A stretch of DNA of 64,000 nucleotides, taken from positions 277,561 through 341,560 of the forward strand of contig NZ_JAPNOZ010000010.1 of NCBI RefSeq assembly GCF_029955155.1, read 5' to 3'. Of this stretch, positions 57,720 through 64,000 are shown in pieces (position 1 is the first letter of the stretch; each line of letters opens with the position of its first letter). The notes under the pieces are model-generated. The model was not told where the DNA came from. It was given only the letters and a program-made list of their open reading frames with translations, and ran no database searches. The DNA comes from Psychrobacillus sp. NEAU-3TGS. Its GTDB lineage: Bacteria > Bacillota > Bacilli > Bacillales_A > Planococcaceae. The translations under genes were made by a program, and so were the position numbers.

Positions 57720-59012
57720 TTATTTTACATATACCTGTAAGAACTTGACTATACCGTCTATTAAACCTTTTGCTAACGGGAGATCTGGATTGGAATAAGT
57801 AGCGATATTGCCTTCTAGATCTGCAGGTGCTTCTTTCAATACATGATTCATTTTATCAACAATGAGCAAATCAGAGCCTTTCTTTGCTTCGTGTAATAGC
57901 TCTGCATCCTTTACCGGCACTTGAATATCTAATGTTCCGTTCACTAGCAGTATAGGTTTGTTTAACTTTTGTAGCTGTTCAGTAGGGTCATACTGTAACC
58001 AAGATATCATATAGGGTTGAACCGATGAACGGAATACACTTTGTAATTCCGGACTCACTGTTTTCACTTGCTCACCTTGTTTTAACTTTTCCAGAGTTTT
58101 AGTGGATTCTTGCAATAGGTTTGCTGGCAATTGTGCCTGTAGTTGTTCTAGAAGCACCTTATCGATAGGTCTTCCAGCACCAGCAATGGAAATGAACGCG
58201 TCCACATCTGCTTTTTGGCTAGCCACCATCCCAATTAAAGAACCTTCACTGTGACCGATTATTCCAATCTTCGAAAAGCGTGCATCATTCTTTGCAAATT
58301 GTACCCACGCAGCCGCATCATCAATGAAATGGTCAAATCGTAAATCTTCTTCCTTGCTAGCTAAACTTGCATTTTTCCCAACTCCACGCTTATCGTAGCG
58401 AATAGTTGCCACGCCTTCTTTTGCTAAATCTTCCGCAAGCATTTTTAAGCTATTATTTTTTCCTGGCAATGCAATTGAATTTCCGTTACGGTCGGTTGGA
58501 CCAGAACCAGCAATAATGACCATAAGAGGGAAAGGTCCTTGGCCTGCAGGAACTTCTAGTTGGCCAGACATCATTCCACCCTCTACCTGCACTTCCACTA
58601 AACGATCCTCTTCTACTTCCTCTTCTTTACTTCCCTTCGCCAACTCAAAAGGGAAAGTCTGCCCTTGCTGTGTAAAGGTCCCTGTCATCTTTTCTTGTTC
58701 TACTTTACCATCAAATGTTAACTTTTGACCTTGGATGTTCATATCAAACAATATAACTGACTCATTTAAAGTCACATTTGTTAATGGATAATCGTTTAGA
58801 CCTTGTACTGGAATACTAATCATCCCTTTGTCCTCTTCGAATTCTACTGTGATTGGTAGTGGTTGATTGGGAATATTAATGGAACCTTCCCATACACCTT
58901 TTATATTTTCTAGCGACTCCATCTCTGACCCCTCCTCTTTTTTCTTACTACATGCAGCAAGTAACAAAAAGACCATTGCTACTAAAGAAAAAACAACGGC
59001 AAATTTCCTCAT
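57720..59012 (-). CDS. alpha/beta hydrolase lipoprotein with N-terminal beta domain
   Basis: 430 residues. The signal peptide with lipobox LLLAAC is followed by a DUF3887/GrlR-like beta domain (about 45-130, VWEGSINIPNQPLPITVEFE) and then a hydrolase fold. The fold has oxyanion loop IIAGSGPTDRNGNS, nucleophile IGIIGHSEGSLIGMVAS (Ser at about 255), Asp in LLVNGTLDIQVP and His in MNHVLKEA. It is probably an exported esterase. ATG 59012 follows GGAGGGG; an upstream in-frame start at 59051 would hide the signal peptide. Confidence 0.85.
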   Translation of the reverse strand: MRKFAVVFSLVAMVFLLLAACSKKKEEGSEMESLENIKGVWEGSINIPNQPLPITVEFEEDKGMISIPVQGLNDYPLTNVTLNESVILFDMNIQGQKLTFDGKVEQEKMTGTFTQQGQTFPFELAKGSKEEEVEEDRLVEVQVEGGMMSGQLEVPAGQGPFPLMVIIAGSGPTDRNGNSIALPGKNNSLKMLAEDLAKEGVATIRYDKRGVGKNASLASKEEDLRFDHFIDDAAAWVQFAKNDARFSKIGIIGHSEGSLIGMVASQKADVDAFISIAGAGRPIDKVLLEQLQAQLPANLLQESTKTLEKLKQGEQVKTVSPELQSVFRSSVQPYMISWLQYDPTEQLQKLNKPILLVNGTLDIQVPVKDAELLHEAKKGSDLLIVDKMNHVLKEAPADLEGNIATYSNPDLPLAKGLIDGIVKFLQVYVK

Positions 59013-59099
59013 AAAAACCCCTCCGCTATTGTTATATATATAATATAACAATAGTGAGATAGAGAGTAAAGCTTGGGGAATTCCATTAAGGTTAAAATA

Positions 59100-59129
59100 A
59101 AAAAGAAGCGCAGATTAAACCGCACTTCT
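59100..59129 (-). terminator. terminator of the MMPL operon
   Basis: On the minus strand GAAGTGCGG pairs with CTGCGCTTC and is followed by TTTTTT. It overlaps the last codons of the small membrane-protein gene. Confidence 0.75.
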
Positions 59130-59522
59130 ATCTTTTTCTACTTTAAAAGTCACCAATACAAATATGGCAAAGCTAATTAATAAGATAGTTCCACCTACAA
59201 TATACGCGATTAATGCAACTGCCTCATTCACATTAAATGGCTGTATAAACTGTAAATACATTCCTAATGTCAATCCAACCGCTCCAATAATAGCAGCCCA
59301 ACTATGAACAGCTACTAGCTTAGGAGATTTAATCTTATACAATTTATAAAACAAACCATATACAAATAACGATAACCATCCTACTAGTAAAATATGTGCA
59401 TGAATTGGACGTAACGCATAAGATCCTGCCCCTGCCATATGAGAACCTAGATAGGCCCCTAGTAACCCAAATAGTGCCCCTGCACGTATTAATCGTAAAC
59501 TCCATCTTTCTTGCATCTTCAT
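59115..59522 (-). CDS. four-helix membrane protein, heme-oxidase-like fragment
   Basis: 135 residues, four helices. The stretch RPIHAHILLVGWLSLFVYGL resembles helices of the heme-copper oxidase/NorB family where a His pair and GW occur, but the protein is far too short for a full oxidase and the likeness may be superficial. It overlaps the stop of the MMPL gene by 4 bases, so it is part of that operon. Function unknown. Confidence 0.65.
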   Translation of the reverse strand: MKMQERWSLRLIRAGALFGLLGAYLGSHMAGAGSYALRPIHAHILLVGWLSLFVYGLFYKLYKIKSPKLVAVHSWAAIIGAVGLTLGMYLQFIQPFNVNEAVALIAYIVGGTILLISFAIFVLVTFKVEKDRSAV

Positions 59523-61483
59523 TTCCCCCTCTTTGTAATCGTTAATAAGGCTGGTAATAATAATGGTCTAACGATAAACGTATCTAATAGCACACCTACT
59601 GCGACAGCAAAACCAAATAATTTAAGTTCCATGACTGGCTGTGATATTAAAACAGCAAATGTAGCCGCAAGTATTAAACCTGCCGACGAAATAACACTGC
59701 CTGTTTTTTCAACCGCCTTCGCAATTGCTTCTAGTTCGCCATATTGTTTTCGTTCTTCTTTCAACCTACTCATTAACATGATGGAGTAATCTACCCCTAA
59801 TGCTACTAAGAATACAAATGTATACAGTGGTATTCGATAACTAAAGGACTTATACTCAAAAAACACATCAAAAATCCAAGTAGAGAATCCTAAAGCCGCT
59901 CCGAATGATAACAAAATAGAAAACATCATCAACAACGATGCCCGAATCGATCTAGTTTGTAATGCAAGCATTAATCCAATGAGTACCGTCATTAAGCCCA
60001 TTACGAGTAATGTATCTCTATTATTAATACCGCGGATATCTACTTGTTTCACTGTTTCTCCACTTACTAAAACATGTTGATCTTTCAGTTCATTTCTAAT
60101 CGTTTCCACTTCATTCAAAGCTTGCTTGCTATAAGGATTTGCATTTAATATGATGGAAAACTGCGTATACTTATCGCTTTCTGAAGTCGATGGCCACACT
60201 TGGCTTATAAGTGGTCTCTTTTCTAACTTCTCTTGAATACCTATTATTACTTTATCGTCTTTTGATTTTACTAAAATGGTCGTTGGTGCTATTTCCCCTT
60301 CTGAAAATGCTTCTCCTAGCTTTGCAAAACCTTCTCTGGAAGATAATTCTTCTGGGAAAGAGGCCAACAAATCATAAGAATAGACGATAGTCGTTGCATG
60401 CCATGTGCCAATTCCAAGTAGAAGGAGAATCGGTATTGCAACTTTCGATGGTTTTTTTGTACTTACATTTCCCGCATTTGCCCAAAACTTCGTTGTTTTT
60501 TCTCTCTTTTTCGGTGTTTTCACAAGTGCAAACAACGCTGGCAATAAAGTAAGCCCCGCGATTAGCATGATGATTACTGCAATGGCAAATACTGGAGAAA
60601 AATTACGATACGGTTCATATATCGCAAACGCAAGTGTTGCTACTCCTGCTAAAATAGTGCCACCACTAAATAGAATAGTTTCCTTAGTTTTAGATAGTGC
60701 TACCTTCATATCTTGCTCTTCTTTATATCTCGCATATAACAAAAGTGAATAATCGGTAATGACCGCAAACAATAAAATCATCATAATTGATAACGCCTGG
60801 TTTTCAATTGTAATGGATGTAAACTTACCAGTAAGACCAATCAATCTATCCACTACTCCGTACACAATTCCAGCTCCAACCAGTGGAATGATTGCAAGGA
60901 TGAATGAACGATAAATAACAATTAAAAGGATAAATATAATCGCTACTGTTGCTAAAAGTAAAACGATATCAGCCTGTGAAAACAGCTCGATTGTATCACT
61001 TGCTATACCAGCAGGCCCCGTGTAATAAATACTAAAACCAGCCGGGATAATGTTAGAAACATCCTTTTTAATCTCTTTCACTTGTTCATGTATCTCTTTA
61101 CTCTCTAATTGCCCTTCTAAAACTAGCGGAATAAAAAATGTTTTTTTATCCTCCGAGACAAACGAAGCACGATGTTCCAAAGGTATTTTTGAAAACTGTG
61201 GTATGCCCGGGTAATTCTTCTCCATTAACGTGAGAATACTTTGGATTTCCTCATCTGTAGCCCCCTTATCTTTTTCAAAAACTATTAGAAGAGGTATTCC
61301 CTCACTACTAGAGAAATTTTCTTTTACTATTTTATCAGCTTGAATGGATAAAGCTGTTTCTGGTAGACCTGCATTTTGGGATGTACTTGCAACTTCTTTA
61401 CTTGATGGTGCAAGAAAAGAAAGTAATCCTACGATCACTAACCAACTCGTTAATGTTATAAGCCAAGTACGCTTGTTTTTCAT
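59519..61483 (-). CDS. MMPL/RND-family membrane transporter (YdfJ-like)
   Basis: 654 residues with 12 helices in two halves. Each half has an outer loop domain and the MMPL helix bundle. Signatures are AVITDYSLLLYARYKEEQDM in the first half and ALGVDYSIMLMSRLKEERKQ in the second (GxDYxxxxxxR, the proton-relay Asp-Tyr pairs). Relatives export lipids or hydrophobic drugs. It is third in an operon after a response regulator and a histidine kinase, which probably switch it on. Confidence 0.88.
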   Translation of the reverse strand: MKNKRTWLITLTSWLVIVGLLSFLAPSSKEVASTSQNAGLPETALSIQADKIVKENFSSSEGIPLLIVFEKDKGATDEEIQSILTLMEKNYPGIPQFSKIPLEHRASFVSEDKKTFFIPLVLEGQLESKEIHEQVKEIKKDVSNIIPAGFSIYYTGPAGIASDTIELFSQADIVLLLATVAIIFILLIVIYRSFILAIIPLVGAGIVYGVVDRLIGLTGKFTSITIENQALSIMMILLFAVITDYSLLLYARYKEEQDMKVALSKTKETILFSGGTILAGVATLAFAIYEPYRNFSPVFAIAVIIMLIAGLTLLPALFALVKTPKKREKTTKFWANAGNVSTKKPSKVAIPILLLLGIGTWHATTIVYSYDLLASFPEELSSREGFAKLGEAFSEGEIAPTTILVKSKDDKVIIGIQEKLEKRPLISQVWPSTSESDKYTQFSIILNANPYSKQALNEVETIRNELKDQHVLVSGETVKQVDIRGINNRDTLLVMGLMTVLIGLMLALQTRSIRASLLMMFSILLSFGAALGFSTWIFDVFFEYKSFSYRIPLYTFVFLVALGVDYSIMLMSRLKEERKQYGELEAIAKAVEKTGSVISSAGLILAATFAVLISQPVMELKLFGFAVAVGVLLDTFIVRPLLLPALLTITKRGK

Positions 61484-61557
61484 TTCGCTACCCCCTTTAA
61501 GATTTCCTTACAGGGGTAACTATACATTTCGAAAGTGAACAGAAGATGAACAGATGA

Positions 61558-62925
61558 TTACATCTTCTTTAGTTGGATACTAACCTTTGTTCCATGGGGT
61601 TCCACATTTTCAAATGCAAGCGTACCATGATGCGATTGTATGACTTCCTTTACAATAGCAAGACCTAACCCGCTTCCCTCTACTTGTGTTGACCTTGCCT
61701 CGTCCTCTCGATAAAATCGTTCTGTCCATTGCCCATAATCTGTATCTTTGTTTCCAATACCAGTGTCCTGTATGATGACTTCCACATATTCCGAATTTTC
61801 GTTCATCGAAATTTGTATTTCTCCCGGAGTATAATTGTATTTGACTGCATTAGAAATTAGATTTTCCCAAGCGTACTCCAACATCTCTCTATCGCCATCT
61901 ACCTCTACTTTTTTCAAATGCAATTGGATTGAAATACTTTTTTCATCTAGCAACCATCTAAATTTCAAGATAACTTGTTTTAGCTGCTCATCCAATTGAA
62001 ATGGCTCTTTCTTTACTCTAGTATTTGCTTGATCGAAGGAAGTGAGCAATAATAACTGCTTCATTAAGCCCGATAAACGCATAGCCTCTTTTCGAATGAT
62101 TTCTGCGTAATTTCCATTTAGCTCTTCATTTTCAAGTAAAGCTGCATATCCTTGTATGTTTAATAGTGGTGTTTGAAAATCATGTGATACTCTAGCAATA
62201 AACTCTTTTTTATAGCGATCACTGGCTTCCAATTGCTTTACCATATTCCTGAAGCTATCTGCCAATTGACCAATTTCATCTCGTTGATTTACTAGAATAG
62301 GCACTTGGAAGTCTTCATTTGCTATCTTATTCGTGGCAACCGTAAGTTTTGTAAGAGGATCAATCATCCGCTTAGCAACGATCAACATAGCAATAATACT
62401 AATGATAATCATTGCACCAGCAAGGCCCCCTAATAGTAAATGGATTTCATTAAATAGAAACTTTATATTGGGCCTTTGAAAAAGTGCATACTTTTTCTGA
62501 TCATATGTGAATGGAACTCCGACCGTATTAGTTAACTCGTTTGAAAAGTATCCCGTTATAAACGTCTCTTTCGGAAACTCTCGCATCCCGTGATATATCT
62601 CACCATCTAAAACACTATTCACTATGGCATCAGGTATTTCACGGACTCTGAAATCACCACCATAGAACTGCTCTACACCTTCTTCATCCACGATGTATAT
62701 TTGATACCCCGCATCTCCCATCATCTGTAGAAGTGGCGTTATGCCGTCTAGATCAGACGATTCGATGAGCTTTACCATAGAACTAGCTACTTCTACGTTT
62801 TTTTCATCATTTTTCTCTTTTAAATTTTGATGATAAAACGTATTTACAATCATAAAACCAATTGTCCCACTGGCAAACATAATAAGAAGTGTCATCCATA
62901 CAAATTTACTATATAAAGTTTTCAT
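61558..62925 (-). CDS. sensor histidine kinase
   Basis: 455 residues. Two helices (about 10-30 and 165-190) flank an outer sensor of about 135 residues, followed by a HAMP domain, the H-box FIARVSHDFQTPLLNIQGYA (about 247), and ATPase boxes with NLISNAVKYN, DTGIGNKDTD and GSGLGLAIVKEV. It overlaps the response regulator by 4 bases. The signal is unknown. Confidence 0.9.
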   Translation of the reverse strand: MKTLYSKFVWMTLLIMFASGTIGFMIVNTFYHQNLKEKNDEKNVEVASSMVKLIESSDLDGITPLLQMMGDAGYQIYIVDEEGVEQFYGGDFRVREIPDAIVNSVLDGEIYHGMREFPKETFITGYFSNELTNTVGVPFTYDQKKYALFQRPNIKFLFNEIHLLLGGLAGAMIIISIIAMLIVAKRMIDPLTKLTVATNKIANEDFQVPILVNQRDEIGQLADSFRNMVKQLEASDRYKKEFIARVSHDFQTPLLNIQGYAALLENEELNGNYAEIIRKEAMRLSGLMKQLLLLTSFDQANTRVKKEPFQLDEQLKQVILKFRWLLDEKSISIQLHLKKVEVDGDREMLEYAWENLISNAVKYNYTPGEIQISMNENSEYVEVIIQDTGIGNKDTDYGQWTERFYREDEARSTQVEGSGLGLAIVKEVIQSHHGTLAFENVEPHGTKVSIQLKKM

Positions 62926-63599
62926 GTATGCATTCCTTCTAATTTATATCCAATCCCCCGAACCGTCTTAATCTGCACGTCAGTTTGAGTTTTAGCTAAA
63001 CGTTCCCGTATTCGTTTGATATGTACACTTAGTGTTTGTTCTTCCCCTTCAAAGTCGATTCCCCAAACAGCTTCGATTAATTGATCACGAGTGAATACTT
63101 GGTTTGGTTTTGAAGCAAGCTTTGACAGCAATTCAAATTCCTTTAAAGGTAAAACCAGTAATTCTTCTCCTATTTGCACCTCGAAGCTCTTTCTATTGAT
63201 CAACATATTTCCTACTTGTATATTTGCATCACTTGTTTTATCGTATCTTCTTAATATTGCACGGATACGAAATAATAATTCTTTCGGTTCAAATGGTTTT
63301 ACTAAATAATCATCTGATCCTGCTAAATATCCTTTTTCTTTATCTTCTAAGCCGCCTTTTGCTGTTAGTAATAGAACAGGAAAGTCATACTGCTCTCGAA
63401 TAATTTTAGTTAAAGTCAAACCATCCATCTCTGGCATCATCACGTCCACTATTGCAAGATCTGGCATTTCTTTTTCGATTAAAGCTAACCCTTCTTTTCC
63501 ATTTCTAGCTTTCACAACTCTATATCCAGTGTTCGATAAAAAAATGGATATTAACTCTAATGTATGTATATCGTCATCTACTGCCAATATTACAACCAT
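62922..63599 (-). CDS. OmpR/PhoB-family response regulator
   Basis: 225 residues. The receiver has acidic pair DDD, phospho-Asp in MPDLAIVDVMMPEMDGL (about 53), switch Thr in LLLTAKG and Lys in YLVKPF. The C-terminal winged helix has LPLKEFELLSKLASKPNQVF and TVRGIGYKLE. First gene of the regulator-kinase-MMPL-membrane protein operon. Ribosome site GAGGGG. Confidence 0.93.
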   Translation of the reverse strand: MVVILAVDDDIHTLELISIFLSNTGYRVVKARNGKEGLALIEKEMPDLAIVDVMMPEMDGLTLTKIIREQYDFPVLLLTAKGGLEDKEKGYLAGSDDYLVKPFEPKELLFRIRAILRRYDKTSDANIQVGNMLINRKSFEVQIGEELLVLPLKEFELLSKLASKPNQVFTRDQLIEAVWGIDFEGEEQTLSVHIKRIRERLAKTQTDVQIKTVRGIGYKLEGMHT

Positions 63600-63622
63600 A
63601 CTGGGGCCCCTCTTATATCTAT

Positions 63623-63651
63623 ATTATGTCTAACCCAAAAATGCACGACAA
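63623..63651 (-). promoter_or_regulatory. promoter of the two-component/MMPL operon
   Basis: TTGTCG (63651-63646), a 17-bp spacer and CATAAT (63628-63623), 24 bp before the response-regulator ATG. Confidence 0.55.
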
Positions 63652-63749
63652 CAAGCACATCTTAATACTTAATTTGTCTAATAGCAAGTAACAAAAGGGG
63701 AAAGAAGTGTACACTAAGATTTTCGCGACAGTCCGCGAAAAAAGTATAG

Positions 63750-63872
63750 ATATCTCATGCGCTTATAATTCTTTGGTATCCGCTCCTAAACAAATGCCTT
63801 GCGCTCATACGGACGTCTCATACGCTCGTATATCTTTTGTACCCGCTCCTAGCAGAAGTCTCGTACGGCAAT
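63750..63872. repeat. 21-nt degenerate array, about six units
   Basis: The core CGCT with nearby TC recurs at 63760, 63781, 63802, 63823 and 63844, an exact 21-nt period, with a decayed last unit about 22 nt on. A GTG-started frame (63707-63925) with a fair ribosome site (AAAAGGGG) runs through it as seven-residue repeats, but coding is not established. The remainder to 64000 holds no supported gene. Confidence 0.75.
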
Positions 63873-64000
63873 TTCGGCAAGCTTTAAGACATATTGTCCC
63901 TATACTAAGTTCAATTTTAAAATGACATTGCGTATATTACTTGTACTAAGTTATCTACATGTATAGAGTTTTATTATTTTCTAAGCACAAAAAAAGTCGT

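Overview
The window looks like chromosomal DNA of a low-GC, Gram-positive, Bacillales bacterium, most likely a Planococcaceae/Caryophanaceae or Bacillaceae member; a Psychrobacillus-like genus is a guess. The grounds are strong AGGAGG-type ribosome sites with frequent TTG/GTG starts, many Bacillus-type gene sets (bmr/bmrR, des-desK-desR, yxlEFG, sbcDC, helD, ywbE), a sigma-B type promoter, and S-box, guanidine-I and purine riboswitches. No rRNA, tRNA or CRISPR array was seen.

Layout. 1-8.2 kb: an alpha/beta-hydrolase tail, a BmrR-type regulator with its multidrug pump, a tiny holin-like toxin with an antisense RNA, a large membrane protein, three small membrane proteins, a guanidine-riboswitch-controlled SMR exporter pair and an MFS pump. 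8.2-9.3 kb: no gene, but a 0.66-kb terminal-inverted-repeat element (copy A). 9.3-20.5 kb: rlmA, helD, an enolase-superfamily epimerase with an acetyltransferase and a divergent regulator, an ECF sigma/anti-sigma pair (anti-sigma frameshifted), an NhaC antiporter, an M20 amidohydrolase and ywbE. 20.5-27.6 kb: SAM riboswitch-metQ, guanine riboswitch-nucleoside hydrolase-nucleoside permease, ppiB, and a GntR/DUF1648/YbjQ operon.

27.8-31.2 kb: a compact prophage-derived island. A cI-like repressor and an ImmA-like protease are divergent from xtrA, an Xpf/ArpU-like regulator and a lysis operon (XhlA-like protein, phi-LC3 holin, LysM amidase), with no head, tail, terminase, integrase or replication genes. 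Four spaced 16-bp operator-like dyads surround the divergent promoters. It resembles the PBSX control and lysis genes with the virion genes removed and may be a repressor-controlled lysis device.

31.2-45.8 kb: D-serine dehydratase, an acetyltransferase, element copy B (0.78 kb), trhO, a YaiI/YqxD protein, a sulfonate/nitrate/taurine-type ABC importer, an M48 protease-ankyrin fusion, sbcDC and a proline/Na+ symporter. 45.9-51.9 kb: des-desK-desR cold-response genes, a second ECF sigma/anti-sigma pair, csbD, a phosphoesterase and a NAD(P)-binding protein. 52-64 kb: a frameshifted CBS protein, yxlEFG-like ABC genes, an acetyltransferase, an EamA exporter, an APH-like kinase, a hydrolase lipoprotein, and a response regulator-histidine kinase-MMPL transporter operon.

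Cross-cutting structure: four intergenic loci carry degenerate arrays with a 20-22-nt period and different core words. One of them lies inside the inverted-repeat element and differs in unit number between its two copies. Two genes are broken by one-base changes in homopolymer runs.
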